The notes: generated by a model not told the origin, from the letters alone. DNA of 64,000 nt from Karalla daura (GCA_029224185.1 CM055207.1:10271073-10335072); one strand, 5' to 3'. Shown: positions 1 through 13,365, counted from the first letter of the stretch. Numbers and translations are program-made.

Positions 1-201
1 AAACCTGCATTTTCAGCTCAGTTGGAGACTCTACCTTGTCCCTAGGTGTGTTAATGAGTCAATAGTTGTAATAGTGTCTTCCCGACAATGGCCTGGGTGT
101 ATTTCCAACCTTCGTTATAAGTGCAAAGCAGGTCATATAACAGACTGATTAACTTCTATCAGTGTTAAGTCTGAACTCCTCGCTGCTCTCTCTCTGCTCA
201 G
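1..201. other. fkbp10 intron 3' end
   Basis: Intronic sequence before the first visible fkbp10 exon. It ends in a CT-rich tract and the acceptor CAG at 199-201. Nothing else is recognised in it. Confidence 0.7.
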
Positions 202-1707
202 GGACTGAGATCCCCCCTCAGGCCACGCTGGTGTTTGATGTCCTGTTGGTGGACATCCACAACCCGAAGGACAACATCACCGTCGGGGAGCAGGTGGTGC
301 CAGAGTCCTGTGCACGCAGGACCGTGGCGGGCGACTACATCCGCTACCACTACAACGGCACCTTCCTGAACGGAATCACTTTTGACACCAGGTTGAGCTC
401 AGTTCCAGAGCATCCCACTGTCTACTAACTCTAACTAGTTAACTGACTAACTGCTCTGTTGTGCTGCCCACAGCTACCAGAGGAACAGCACGTACAACAC
501 CTACGTCGGGATGGGGTACGTGATCGCAGGCATGGACCAGGGCCTGCTGGGAGTCTGCACCGGGGAGAGGAGGAGGATCACCATCCCTCCACACCTGGCC
601 TACGGAGACAAAGGAGCCGGTAGGTCTACGTCTACGCATTCCATGCACAGATATGGATGAAAGGATGGATGGATGGAGAGATACAGAGACAGACTGAGAG
701 ACAGATACTGTAGATAGGAATGTCCAAACAATGTCACTCGACAACATTTCTTGAAATAAAGAGTGTTGCTGCTTGATTTAATATGAGTGTAAAGTTGAAG
801 ATAAATTATCCAACACTTCTAAATTCCTAGAAAAAAGTTTTTTTTATCTTTATCAAAGCAGTGCAGTGTGATGAATAGTGAGGGCTGATGCTGAATCATC
901 ATGACAACGATCACAGGCCGGACTGAATTATGTTACGATAAGCAAATAAAAAGTTGTTGTGTTCACATCCAAAGCTGACACCTCTGAGGGTAAAATGAGG
1001 CAGAGCGCTGACGTCTCTGTCTCTGTTTCCTGTCCAGGTGATGTCATCCCGCCCTCGGCCGTGCTCGTCTTCGACATCCACGTCATCGACTTCCACAACC
1101 CCAGCGACGTGGTGGACGTCCGGGTCCTACACCGGCCCGAGGTCTGCAACGAGACCAGCGAGGCCCACGACCTGGTCCGCTACCACTACAACTGCACGCT
1201 GGTGGACGGCACGCTGCTCTTCACCTCGTGAGGCCCACGCACACACACACACACACACGTGTCCATTTTGATCTGTACAAATGATGATGTTATTGATTGC
1301 GCCACAGACACGACTACGAGAATCTGCAGGACACCGTGCTGGGCTCGGACAAGGTGATCGACGGGCTGGACGAGGGTCTGCGGGGCATGTGTGTGGGGGA
1401 GAGGAGGGTGGTGACGGTGCCGCCTCACCTCGGACACGGAGAGAGAGGGGGTGAGACCAAATGTGACGCTAGTCAGACTGCATCCAAGACAGTTTGTCAT
1501 GTCTATGAAACATAGATAGATAGATAGATAGATAGATATATCTATCTATCTATGTTTCATAATCATAATCAGATCACACACAGTGTTTAAAATGTAGTGA
1601 AAATATAGTTCTGCTTGTACGATTTGGATGCTTGAGAGAACTCCACCTGTTGTGCAAACCTTGATTACTTTACTGTATATTGTGGAGCAGATCTGAGCAA
1701 TGTGTTC

Positions 1708-1766
<59 letters not shown>

Positions 1767-2569
1767 TTCAGCCACCGGCGTCCCGAGCAGTGCCGTGCTG
1801 ATCTTTGACATCGAGCTGGTGAGCCTGGAGAAGGGCGTGCCGCCCGGTTACCTGTTCGTGTGGCTCCAGGACAGTCCTGCCAACCTGTTTGAAGCCCTGG
1901 ACGTGGACAAGAACAACGAGGTTCCCAAGGAGGAGGTATGTTGATCAGAGTTGGAAACCATGTGCACGAGCCATTGAGAGCTCCTATCTATACCTCATGA
2001 TTCCAGTCTCCCTTTATATGTAAAATGCCCGAATTTCAAACACAGACCACTTTTTTGTATGACTTTGTTGAAAAATGGCTGATTTTTATGAGGGGTCCAA
2101 AAAGTGAACTAGAAGCTAAGAAACAGGTAAATCTGAACAGAGACTGAATGTGACATAAATCTAAGTGTGAAGTAAACTGTGTAATATTCCCACTTCTGAA
2201 GTAGGATTTTAAAAGGCTGGCACAATTAAGTCTGAGTTTCTGATCGATGATCATATTTTTCAGCTCACTACTTAAAAAAAAGCGTATTTAAAAACTTGAA
2301 ACTTAATGGAAGTAGACTGTGAAGCTTTTCTCTGCAGAGCGAGTGACTCTGTTTTATCACTTGTCACGTTTCAGTTTGAGAAGTTCATCAAGCAGCAGGT
2401 GGCAGAGGGCAAAGGTCGCATCAAGCCCGGACTGGTGGTGGAGCAGGTGATCGGCGACATGTTCACGAACCAGGATCGGAATAAAGACGGAGTGATCACA
2501 GCCGATGAACTGAAACTCAAGGTGGACGAGGACAGGGAGAAGGAAGCTGTGAGGCACGAGGAGCTGTGA
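202..2569 (+). CDS. fkbp10: FKBP10 (FKBP65) ER peptidyl-prolyl isomerase, 3' part
   Basis: Peptidyl-prolyl cis-trans isomerase of the ER lumen that assists collagen folding (family knowledge). Exons by GT-AG and reading phase: 202-391, 474-619, 1038-1227, 1308-1450, 1772-1935, 2375-2569. The first two encode one FKBP domain (GDYIRYHYNG, GERRRITIPPHLAYGDKGA) and the next two another (DLVRYHYNC, GERRVVTVPPHLGHGE), matching domains 3 and 4 of the four in human FKBP10. The fifth and sixth exons carry two EF-hand loops (DVDKNNEVPKEE, DRNKDGVITADE) and the protein ends in HEEL, an ER-retrieval signal. The 5' exons lie before the window, so signal peptide and domains 1-2 are missing. FKBP9 is the main alternative; the HEEL end and the nt5c3b neighbour favour FKBP10. 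Confidence 0.93.
1505..1560. repeat. Near-palindromic TAGA hairpin repeat in fkbp10 intron
   Basis: Perfect 21-bp inverted arms (1505-1525 and 1540-1560, starting ATGAAACATAGATAG) surround a short TAGA/TA centre. The non-repeat end ATGAAACAT is mirrored too, so this is more than a slipped tetranucleotide run. Confidence 0.85.
1709..1765. repeat. (TG)n microsatellite at a splice acceptor
   Basis: About 28 TG units on the fkbp10 sense strand, ending six bases before the acceptor AG (1770-1771) of the exon at 1772-1935. Confidence 0.95.
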
Positions 2570-2955
2570 TGGAGACGGACGCTCTCATCCTCTCTCAGGG
2601 ATAAAACCCCCGAAACCTTAACAAACTAAAAACTAAAAACAAAAAAAAAACCAAAGCAACAAGAGACATTTCCAGCACAGCATCATGGTTTAATCCTTCC
2701 TGTACCACATTGGACAGTTTTTTTAATGACAAGAAAATAGTGCAAAGGGTTTATATTTTATGGAGTTTTGTGTTGTTGTCTGTTTGTTTTTGACTTTTGT
2801 ATTTCAAAAAACAAGCACCTTGATTTGTCCCTGAAAGTCACGTTTGAGTAAAATGTTTTTAAGAAAACAACAATCGCTCGTTTTTTCCTCCAGGACTTCC
2901 ACACAAAGACAAGGTCAGCTTGACAGGGTCAATAAAATACATCAAACATCCACAG
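2570..2955 (+). promoter_or_regulatory. fkbp10 3' UTR with poly(A) signal
   Basis: AT-rich sequence after the TGA at 2567-2569. A canonical AATAAA lies at 2931-2936, so cleavage is expected shortly after. The 3' end position is inferred. Confidence 0.6.
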
Positions 2956-4088
2956 TAAAGTAAATGCAGTTCAGTTAATTTACTTTTAAATGTGCGCTTT
3001 TTGGTGCAAGGTGTAGTGGATTAAAGTGTTTGAAACTCCGCGGCAGCAAATATTTTAAAGCTGCTACAACTCAAGAACGTAATATCGACAATGTCATTGT
3101 TGATATAGAGCATCTCTAAAAGAAGGAGTCATGAGGCTGTGATGCGAGTTACAAAGAGCAGCAAACAGAAACGTTAAAGTACAAGTTAGTCCGTATTCAA
3201 CATCGTCGAGCTACATGGAGTGCAGCAGCTGAATCCTTGTCGAGTCCTAAGTCAAAGTAGCCACAGAGAGAAAAACAAGCACCGGGAACACACTCAGTCT
3301 CCCAAACACTGGATATTTCCTTACCAGGAACACACACACACACATAAAGCTTTCTCAGTCGCCCCTAAAAGAAATCAAATTAACAGCTGAGAGTAAACTC
3401 ACAAGTCATTTCTACAGTACTTTGATGTCACAGGCAACGAAAAGCGAAACACGTAAAACAAGTCGAACAGAGCGCGCATAGCACGCCAGAACAGTATGTA
3501 GTAGAACACATGTATAAATCCTGCTTCTCCTCCATGGCCTGAATGTAAAGGACCTTTAGAAGCAGAACATCTTCGTTACTGTGAAGTTGAATACAGCTAA
3601 ATGACCAGTAGAAACGTACCTGTTGTCCTAAAATGGAGTCAGAGGATTGTAAATGAGTCTGTAAAAATGAAACGTCTACTTGTGTCGACATTTCCATGAG
3701 GTTACAGAGTTGCTGTTCTATTGAGACAAAGTGCCGCTGGTGTATTTTTAACTAGGTCACGAAACGACGAGTTCCGAGTTTCACTGAGTTCTGTTGAGGT
3801 GGTGCTGTTACTGTTTCACTTCTAGAAGGATGTCTTTGCAATTCTCCCAAACTCAAAGCCCACACTGCCTGTATGAACCGGTGATTCTTCAACAGATGAA
3901 GAAATTCTGTTTTAAACATCCAATAGTTTGAAACAGGGATAGTTTGATGCTATATAAGAATAAAAAAGACGTCTGAGGGTTGATTTGCATCACTTAAGAA
4001 AGAAGAGAAAAAAGTCCTGTTTGAGTGAGTGACGATGAGTGACTGTCCTTCAGGACAGAAGAGACTGTCCGGCTCCTGCTTGCGTGTC
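2956..4088. other. Convergent intergenic / nt5c3b 3' UTR region
   Basis: No coding exon seen. It separates the tail-to-tail genes fkbp10 (+) and nt5c3b (-) and probably holds the nt5c3b 3' UTR. I found no clear AATAAA on the minus strand; ATTAAA near 2689 and 2722 would imply overlapping 3' ends. Confidence 0.5.
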
Positions 4089-6535
4089 TCACTTGCTGCT
4101 CCTGCTGGATGAGGTAATGCATCTGAGGATGGCGTTGGGGACGTCCATCGTCTCGTCCTTCACCAGGACGATGTCGAAGGAGTCCACGTACGACTGTTTC
4201 CTCTCCTCCACCTGCGGAGACCGAGCGCAGGCTGTCAGGCTGTGGCTGCCGACATGACGAGTGTCAGGCTGAGGAGGCGTGGCGGACTCACCTGGTCGTT
4301 GAGGAAGCCGATGGTGATGAGGTTCTGGTGATCGGTCACCCCGTCGGCCATGGTCAGGTCCCCGATGGAGTCTCCCAGCAGCAGCACGTTGGGCCGTCCC
4401 TGGAGCTCTGTGAGGCCAGAGGCACGGGACAGAGCACCCTCCCGCTTGTTGAAGGTGTGGATCAGCTCGCCTTTGAAAGCTCGCAGGACGCCCTGACAAT
4501 GAGACAAGACGGCCGTCTAAAAAAACAGATCCCGCTGAACGAGGCGCACGCTCGGTTCATGTTGGACTCACGGCGTGGTCAAAGTCCATGTAGTTGGAGA
4601 TGATGCGGACGTTGGGGTGGAAGACCTGGTTCTGCTGGATCACCTCCTCCAGGACATCTCCAACGCCGGCGGAAAAGATCAGCAGGGGGACCTGCTCCTC
4701 CTCCAGGTGGTCGAAGAACATTTTGTAGCCGTCCCTACAGAAACCACACAAACATCGATCATCCCGTGCAGGTATTACACAGTCCACGCTCCAGACGGAA
4801 ACCGACCCGTGATGCTGTAATGTTGTGATGGAGTTTTGTTTTCCTACCTGAGCATGGCGCTGGATTCCCTGACAGCCTGCGATAACATGTCCTTCCTGAT
4901 CCTCTGCTGAATCAGCAGCTCGTGCACTTTGGTCCACCTGCAGAGAGCGACACGAAACGCACAAAAATGTCAGTTAGGTTGAAAATTACAATTCGACTGT
5001 ATGAGTACAGATTTGTGTGTCCATTCCACTTCATATTTTAGAGCAGGAGAGGTTTATTTCTTACCACTCCACCATCAGAGGCATCTTTTCCTCATTAGTC
5101 CTACTCGGGTCAATCTCTATAGGGTAGTAGGTGTTGAGCAGCTCCCTCATCTACAGTGAAGCAAGAAAACAAAGTGAACAGTGAACTGCAGGAGAAGCAT
5201 CGGCATGTACCTGCAGGTTACAGACCAACAAATGTGTAGTTTATGGTATGTAAATATCAATAAATAAGCAGCAACAGTTGTGTGATGGTGCATCATTAAT
5301 TACCTTTTTAGTGCAGTCTTCACTGATCAGCAGTCGGTTATCCAGGATGTCTGCAAACAGCAAATGGTTTCATAAGATACTCAGATACAGACATCGACAT
5401 GAGTGCAGGATTAAAAGTGAAAAACACAAATTCAGAATGGTCAAGAGCCACTTCTCTGTGGCTCGTGCTGCTTACTATGAGTTGTGGGCACTCGCTTGCC
5501 GTTGTGGGCAAATCTGGTCAATGTCATATCAAAGTCTGAGATAACCTGAGGAGATAGATTTAGAACATGAGTCATTTAACTGAAATATCTTGATTACTAC
5601 AAGCTTTCAACATTCCATTGTTAGTGACTCAAACATTAAGGCCAAACATGTACATGGACATACAAACATGGACCTACTAGCAGGACCGATTATTGGGTAA
5701 GAAGACGACAAAGCTGAATCCTGCTAAACCCTTCACCACACTCTCTTTGTCTTTCCTCATGATTAACCTCCAGAGCGCGCTCACCTGCAGACTGCCCGCT
5801 CCTGCACGCTGCATGGCGTGGATGGTCTCCTCCACTCGACTGCGTTCCCGCATCAGGACCGAGCACTTGGCCAGTTCTGGGATCTGAGTAACAAACAGTT
5901 CAGTGTTTCTCACATGCCTGCACTGTAGCCATCACACAGTTTGTAAAAAGTTTTTAAGTTTTCCTCTCCAAGCGGGTAAAATAACTGACGGATGGATGAA
6001 TGGATATAACCGCCTCCTCACCTCAGTCTTGGTCAGCTGGTGCCAGATTGCCAAAACAGTCCGGACAGGTGTGTGAATCCAGGGAATGTGGTATATCTGT
6101 AAAAACACATAAAATACACGTCACGCCAATGTTATTTAAGACTTTTATCTGATCATTTACCAGCCACTGATTAATTCATTCAGGTCCGGGTTTAATTGAA
6201 GACAAGATAATAGGAGCTAAAGTCTTGACTTATGAAGACTTCTGAAGATTACAACGAATCTATGTTCAATTAACACAGCTCAAGTGGCTCATCGTGGTAA
6301 ATTTAGGTTCATTGACATTTTGGGCATCAGTTTAGGCTTACTTTATCAACTTCGCTGAGCAGTTTTAGCCCACAGCTAACATTCCTGACAAACTGCGATA
6401 TTCGTTAGTGAGAAAATACCCGTTTAGTCTCTATTTGCATGCAAACCCATTGCATTTTTGTTCATTATTGCTTACTAAGCTGTTCGACCATTGAGTGCTG
6501 GTAATTACATAACAGCTGATCCGTTAACTCACCAT
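4089..6535 (-). CDS. nt5c3b: Cytosolic 5'-nucleotidase IIIB (7-methylguanosine phosphate-specific)
   Basis: HAD-superfamily phosphatase that dephosphorylates nucleoside monophosphates; human NT5C3B prefers m7GMP and CMP (family knowledge). Ten coding exons on the minus strand: 6533-6535, 6022-6096, 5785-5883, 5476-5545, 5304-5350, 5065-5150, 4848-4937, 4572-4734, 4292-4492, 4089-4211. Together they make 957 nt in one frame (318 residues, close to the roughly 300 of the family). Visible HAD motifs are the nucleophile loop DFDMT in VISDFDMTLTRF, IFSAGVGD (motif II Ser), and LLGDSIGDLTMADGV (acidic motif IV). The last matches NT5C3B rather than NT5C3A, which has GDSQGDLRMADG. The start is inferred: the only suitable ATG is the last three bases of the first exon. 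The tail (RCITSSSRSSK) is divergent. Confidence 0.92.
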
Positions 6536-6740
6536 TTCCAAAGCAGGCCTGTCGAGTCGATGAAGGTTGAGAAATGCGTTTTCAAAGTTGGCAGATATCC
6601 CTTCAAACGACACGGGGCATGTTGGTCAGCGTATGTGCAAAAATATAATGATTTATCGTGTTTACACTCGACTGGTGTTTACATTCTTAGTGTGTCGCAC
6701 CATCAGCCTTCCCCCTACGACTCCAGCCTAAGGTATGGAA
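6536..6740 (-). promoter_or_regulatory. Probable nt5c3b 5' UTR and promoter area
   Basis: Sequence upstream of the minus-strand ATG. It stays open in the ATG frame for some distance (FLNLHRLDRPALEM) without another in-frame ATG. No TATA box or CpG cluster is obvious, so the promoter position is inferred. Confidence 0.35.
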
Positions 6741-8960
6741 ACGTTCCGAGCCTCCGCACTTTGGTTCCTACCGCACAACAGCGTCAAATCAGTACAGACA
6801 TTAGTGCGGATTCCAAAGGACCTCAGCGAACATTTAAAATCTTAAAATATTTCCAAAAATAAAACCGATTTTTTTTGTATACTTTCATATTTCAATACTC
6901 ACTTTGTTCTTACGTTCTTGTTTTCTTTTTGTCACAGCTTTTAGGTTTCTAACTCTAAATGTTTGGAACAATGTGAAATCCAGTTCTTGTCTTGAAGTGT
7001 TGTTTTATTCACTGCTCTAGCAGAATTTCATGTGTGTAGTTGATGCCTCTCTGTGTTGCTGCTGTCATGGCCAGGTTTCCTTTGTAAAATAGATCTCTGT
7101 AATTCAATTAAATATATACTGTATATGTGTGTGAATGAGCCAGAAAACTTTAGATCACAAAGGCCTTGAAAATAATTTCATTTAGTCATCCATAAGAATT
7201 ACATGGATAAAAATAAACTGTCTGCTTTACAGCCTCTTTGTGTTAACTTGTGTTTTGCTTGAGTCAGGAAAAAAGCAACTCTGTGAATGTTTAACACCCG
7301 CAGGCCTTTACAGCAGGAAATACAGTTAACTCAGCGGTATTCATGAGTGTAAGCTGAGACTGCATGACATTTGAGAACAGAGATGAAAACGTGCACACAC
7401 AAACGTCAGCCTCCTGGTTTAATGTGTTTCACACATTTGACAGCAATAAAAGAGACAAATTCAGCAGCATAAAGCCAGGACAAAGCAACTAAGCCCAGCA
7501 AATCACAGTTGAACCAGAACTAAAACTTATTTTGCTAAAAAAAAGGCAGATTTGGTCTTTCCAGCAATGCAAGATGCATCAAATAAATCAAACAGCATGT
7601 TTTTTCATCACCTAAAATACTTAAGAAATAAATTCTATTTGTATTTACACATCTACTGGAATGGCAACAAGTACTGCATTATCTGTATACATGTCTGAGT
7701 GCAACACTGCATTAAAAGGCTTGTGTTTCAAAGAGGTGAAACGTTTAATCACTTTACACCCTGTTTCCCAGAATGTGCTTTGCTCGTCACCTCATTCGTG
7801 CTACAAAAATGTGATAGTAAAGTGATTGTCTCTTTCAAGTGGTGCATGACCAAAATTTATGTTTATTTCCCTGCAGGGCAAGAAAATGGTTAGGGCAATG
7901 GAGAAAAAAGATATGCAAGTACCAAGGAGTAAGAAAATTAAAGCTTGTACTTTTTCTAAATTTACAACCTTCATGAAAATAAACCTTGACATCATTAACT
8001 TCTTGAAAAGTGTTACTGAGAAGTGTCAGATGACACCACAGGATATCCTGACATCATTTAAGTGTTGACACAGACCACAAATGAAAAAAAAAATTAAAAA
8101 AATTGGAAAGTAGAGCTGTTTTAAAAGATTTTGCTCCAATTACATATACTAATTCTTAATAATGATTTATTTTCTCTATCTTTGAAATGCAATCCAAATT
8201 TGCGTATATTTAAAAAGTTGAAAATGGTCATTATAGTCATTACTCACTTGCTTGGTGCTTGTAGTCATATTAATGGCATTTTTAATTATTAGTTATAGTT
8301 ACAGTTTTAATAGTTTTTAGCAGTTGTACTTTCAAACTTTAGACAATCGTTAAAGTGTCAGTAAAGATTAAATGAAGATGAAAGTGAAGATGTTGAAGAT
8401 TGTTGAAGATGATGAGTTCAATGAAGAGATAAATTCAATACAGAAAATAAAAAAGATACAAAAGTTAAAGTTGCTAAGCAATCAAATCACATCTATAATC
8501 ACAGTATCATTTACAAGCAGAATGAAAATAAGGCAAAAGCACACAATGTAAGGCATTAACATTAATCTAAAGGTAGTTTCCATGTTACAATTCTTATTTA
8601 ATCAACATCAGTGTTTGAATGTGAGCTCCTTAAGTCTGACCAAGTGACATTTTTAAGATAACTTGTCCAAACGAGATAATAACTTCCAGTGGTTAATGGC
8701 ACTTTAATTACAAGCTTTTACACAGGCTACCATGGGAAAAGTATGAAATCAACAACTAAATAAGACAATGAAAAAAAAAGAGTGTATTCCCCAAATCAAG
8801 AACAACAATCCTTCCAGTGCACTGATCCAAGGAGTCGTCGTCATGGCAACTAGAAATGTAGATCCTTGAAGACGTTTCCAGCATATCTGAGAAGTTTTTC
8901 AACAAACATCTTGAGGATTAAGGAGTGCTCTGAGTTTCACATACTGTAAAATTCTGCACT
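6741..8960. other. AT-rich intergenic sequence, no gene seen
   Basis: Between nt5c3b and klhl11. Six-frame reading gives only short ORFs with no recognisable motif. Human has KLHL10 in this position; no BTB or Kelch coding sequence for it is present. Confidence 0.6.
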
Positions 8961-9607
8961 TTCATCCTTTATTTACCCAAATTTGACCCTCAACATGGCA
9001 CTAAAGTAAACCAAAGATTTGTGATGGACCACGTGTTGACCATGGATGTATGATAAGAACTGGGTACCAGACCAAAGATGGTGGTGGCCCATTCATTCCT
9101 ATGGATGCTGCTCGCTTGGCACATAATCTGAAAAGGCTTTCTGTCACAGAGTACCTGTCAGGCCTGTGGGCCGTTATGCGGAAAGATATTAAGTCAATGA
9201 CTTAAAAATCTACACTATAAAGATTAGTGATCAGTTGGGGGCGTCTTGTTGACACCTGTCTCTTACTATTTCTGTCTGTGGCGAAAATGTTTTTTGTGTT
9301 TAAGGATTTTTTGTTGCAGTACCACGGGTGACCACTAGCAGAGGAGTGGCGCCCTATCCAGTTCTTTTAATACATCCATGGCACCATAGCATCCAAGGCC
9401 AATGGGACTGTACATGCATGTATGCACAGTCTTTAAGGGTCTTCAACAAGTCCAGCTGCCATGACTCTACAACTCCCTCTGATCTGATAGATCTTTAGGA
9501 TCTGAGTAGAATGCTCCAATCTTCATGTTTAGACAATAAAAAACTACAATCAGAACTATGGCGACTGGTTATCATTTCTCCACTGTGCCCTGTTCCCAGC
9601 TGCGGTC
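8961..9607 (-). promoter_or_regulatory. Probable klhl11 3' UTR
   Basis: Follows the klhl11 stop on the minus strand. Candidate poly(A) signals are ATTAAA (complement at 9366-9371) and AATAAA (complement at 8968-8973). Which one is used cannot be told from sequence. Confidence 0.4.
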
Positions 9608-12291
9608 TCAGCACTCGATCTGAGACTGCAGCTGCCTGCGCAGTGTGAGCGTGCGGCGGTGCAGCTGCTGCATCTGCTGCAGCCGGTCTCTCTGCCGCGC
9701 CAGGTTGGGGGGCAGGGGGAACTGCTGGCAGCCGTGCAGGTACCTGTAGGGGATGCGGACGTGGCAGGCGGCCGCCCGGCACCGCGGCTGGGGCAACGGG
9801 GGCAGCAGCATCCAGCGCTTCCTCTCGGCGCAGTACCGGTAGGCCTCCCGGCGGTACTGCTTGTCCATGCTGCTGCTGTTCTTCCAGCCGCCGATGACGA
9901 AGATGTCGTCCCCCAGGTGGCAGACGGCGGCGCCCTCCATGTTCAGCACCTCCGGAGGCAGGCTGTCCAGGATGTCGTCCGGGATGCTCCGGCTTACCTT
10001 CTGCTGGGCGTCCTCCACGCACAGCTTGTAGCTCTTGGTGCAGCAGGAAGCGGTGTGGTAGAAGTTGGAGGGCGAGACGGCCATTTGGAACAAGCAGTAA
10101 TTGTCGATGAGCGGGAAGGAGGCCACTTCCTGCCACTTGTGAGTCTCCGTGTCGTAGCGCGTGGTCACGGTGCCCAGGCCGTCTTCGTCGTCGTCCATGT
10201 CTACAGGAGTCCGTGCCATCACGTACAGGTAGCGGTCCTCCACGCATACCGTTTTGACATCTCGGAGGATCTTTGGAGCCGGGTTGAGGTTCTGCCACTC
10301 ATCCATCTCCGGGTCGTACACCGTGACGTCTTTGAACCCTGGACTGAAGTTGCCGTGACCTCCGATGCTGTACAGGATGTCCTTCACGCATACGAAGCCA
10401 AAGGAGTGCTTCCGGGTGCCCAGGCCGCTGACCTGCTCCCAGGTGTTGAGGCTGGGGTCGTAGCGCTCCACCGTCCTGGCCGAGCCCGGCTCCATGGACC
10501 CCGCCACGTACACGTGGCTCCCGGTGACGGCGATGGCGTGTCCGTCCAGGTGGTTGTGAATGTGCGGCAGGTTGACCCAGCGGTCCTCGGCGACCAAATA
10601 CCCCACACACTCACTCAGATAGTCTCCACCTTCTGTCACGCCGCCCACCACCATGATCACGTCCATGTTCTGGCCGAAGCGGGGCTGGCCCACCGCCGGG
10701 GAGGAGCAGAAGGACTCCAGGTCCACCGCTTTGACCTTCTCCAGGTGAATGGCGTGGAGCTCCAAGGCGTCGGTCACCTGCTGCAGACAGGGGGCGCTGT
10801 TTGCCACGAGCAGCTCCTTCCTCACCACCCGGGTCAGGTAGGTGGGAGTCATCTGCGGCAGCCTCAGGAGCCTGAAGAGCTCCTCGAAATGCTCCTGCCG
10901 CTCCTCCAGGTTCTGCTGGACCCATTTCACCACGGCCTCAAACAGCTCCTGCTCCGACTCCACCGTGATTTCTGAGTCCGACAGCCAGTCCCGCACCAGG
11001 TGAAAGGGCAGGGTGAAGAACTCCTCGTTGCGGATGATTTTGTCGAAGTTCCTCCGGATCTTCTCAGCGGCTCCCTCAGCCAGCTGGTTCAGGCTGTACA
11101 TGTGGGCCAGGCTGTGCACCGCCACGCAGTTAGACAGGCTCAGCTTCTTCATCAGGAAGTCTCCGCAGAAGGTCTTCAGCTGCGCCAACAGGAACCTGCA
11201 CGAACATACAGTAATTATCAGATCAGTCTTTGTGTTTAAGTGGCACAGGAGGACGAATGTGATTCATGAGACAGGAAGACCTAAGCCTGGATATCACTTA
11301 AATAACCACGGGCAAAGACAGTCTGCTAAAATACCATGAATACATTATTCTGCATTTTTTTCAGTTTCATGTAGTACCTATATTGTAGCTATTATATTAT
11401 ATAAGACATCCATATATAGGTGATGTGGAGACATACATTTGCATGTAATGAAATGTTTTGTGGCAGAACTGTATTACACACACACACATACATATTGTCC
11501 CTAGTCGGGCAATTTTTTTTAAAATAGTAAATTTCTTGTAAAATCCATTATCCGTTATCATTTATTTACTGTTATGGCATTACATACGCATATGAACATA
11601 GCTGATAGCTGAAGAAGTACATATTTTCTGTACCAACTAATGATAAAGCTGTCGTGTTTTGGCACAAGCGTGTGTGTGTGCATGTGCATGTGACACGGGT
11701 GTGTGTGCAGTCCAAACAGGTCACACCTGCTGATGTAGATGCAGATGCAGACAAAGGTGTGGCTCCTCACACTTCACTTCACTTCCGTGTGTGTCTAAAC
11801 CACAGGCCCTGCTCACGCTAAAACCCCCACCCCCCTCTCTGCCAGCACCCTTACTACCTGTCCGCCAGCTCCAGCACCTCGTGCACGGTAGCGGTGGTCA
11901 CCGTGATCTCCCCGGTGTACATGAACTGCAGCACGGCCTCCACGGTGCCGGGCTCCGGCGCTGCCCCGGAGCTCCACTCCCTCAGCTGCACCCTGCGGCT
12001 CCGCGCCTCGGTGAAGCGTCCCCCCAGCAGCAGGGCGAAGTACGGGGAGGCTGCGGACAGCACCGAGCGGTGGGCGCACACCGCCTGCTCTTCCTCTCCT
12101 CCTCCTCCTCCTCCTTCTTTATCCGCCTCTTCTTCCTCCGGGTTGAAGTCCAGCCACACGTCGCAGAACAGCCGCGACTTGCGCTGCTCGTTCTGCCGCC
12201 GGCAGAGCTCCGAGCAGTGGGTCGAGCAGCGGAACTCCTCGGCCTCCTCTTCCTCCGGGTCCTCCTCACCTGTGCGCGGGCCCTCGGCCAT
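9608..12291 (-). CDS. klhl11: Kelch-like protein 11, Cullin-3 substrate adaptor
   Basis: BTB-BACK-Kelch substrate adaptor for a Cullin-3 ubiquitin ligase (family knowledge). Two coding exons: 11858-12291 (starts MAEGPRTGEED) and 9608-11195, joining in frame across a 662-bp intron to 673 residues (human about 708). Exon 1 has an acidic N-terminus, then the BTB domain (CSELCRRQNEQ, CAHRSVLSAASPYF, YTGEITVTTATVHEVLELADR). Exon 2 holds the BACK domain (LSNCVAVHSLAHMYSLNQLA, LPFHLVRDWLSD) and Kelch repeats (VVGGVTEGGDYLSECVGY, GGHGNFSPGFKDVTVYDP, FVIGGWKN), ending in SQIEC like human KLHL11. GC content is high. The DNA encodes glutamate- and glycine-rich repeats near residues 52-66. KLHL10 was considered and rejected on the end sequence and exon structure. 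Confidence 0.95.
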
Positions 12292-12525
12292 CGTGCAGCA
12301 GCGGGGAGCCGCGGGCAGGTGCAGCAGCTCAGTTAGCTTGGGGAACAGCTCATAGACGTAGAGGAGACACGCTGAGAGGCATTCACACACTAACATGCAG
12401 CCAGCGGTCACGGGGCGAGGCGCTGACTGGGAGAGATCGGCTCCGTCTCTCCAGGTGATAGCGGAGCTGCTGCACCTGCTGGCTGTCAGTAGGAGGCTCC
12501 CAAAGCCTGCCTGCCACTGCTGCAC

Positions 12526-12760
<235 letters not shown>

Positions 12761-13365
12761 AGATCCATCCATCCATCCAAATCAGGGGCGTTATTAGTCC
12801 AGTCCAGTAACTGAACGTTCAGTCTGTAGGATTGGGGGTTTTTTGATCTGGACCTGGTCTAATCTATGTAACTATCTATCTATGAAGATGAAATATCCTT
12901 TTTTTTTTCATTTTTACAAATAGGTTTCACAAATAGTAGGTGTCAGGCGAAGTTAACATCTTATCTAAAAGGTCTTCACATCAAAAAGGGGGCACAAAAA
13001 ATAACAATAAATAGGCAGAGCACGTTGAGTTAGCTTTCCCCATTGGTTTGAGAAACACTTATGTAAACCATCCTGCCCCAAGGATGGACATCTGTCTTGT
13101 TTTAAGTTAGATGGTCCACTTTTGAAATGCGTCTATGAAATACGACGATGCTCATGAGAGATGGGCAAACATGTTTTACATTATATTCTGTCCCTCCTGC
13201 AGACTGTGTGTGCATAGAAAGGTAAAAACGGTCACTCCATTGGATGAAATGGCAGTTCTGTTTGGACTTACCTGACCTAATTATCTATTTATATACTGTA
13301 CTACTGCTCCACGCAGCTCTTTCATCAGATCACGTAAAATGACGTCAGACCGCGTTAGAAGTAAA
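12761..13365. other. Intergenic spacer between klhl11 and acly
   Basis: No gene, tRNA or mobile element recognised. It lies between the klhl11 promoter side and the acly 3' end. Confidence 0.5.

Noticed and set aside
9659..10975. 438-residue plus-strand ORF opposite klhl11
   Set aside because: GC-rich mirror of a conserved coding exon; no domain or start context of its own.
9608..12291. KLHL10 instead of KLHL11
   Set aside because: Two-exon structure, GGVTEGGDYLSECVGY and the SQIEC end match KLHL11.
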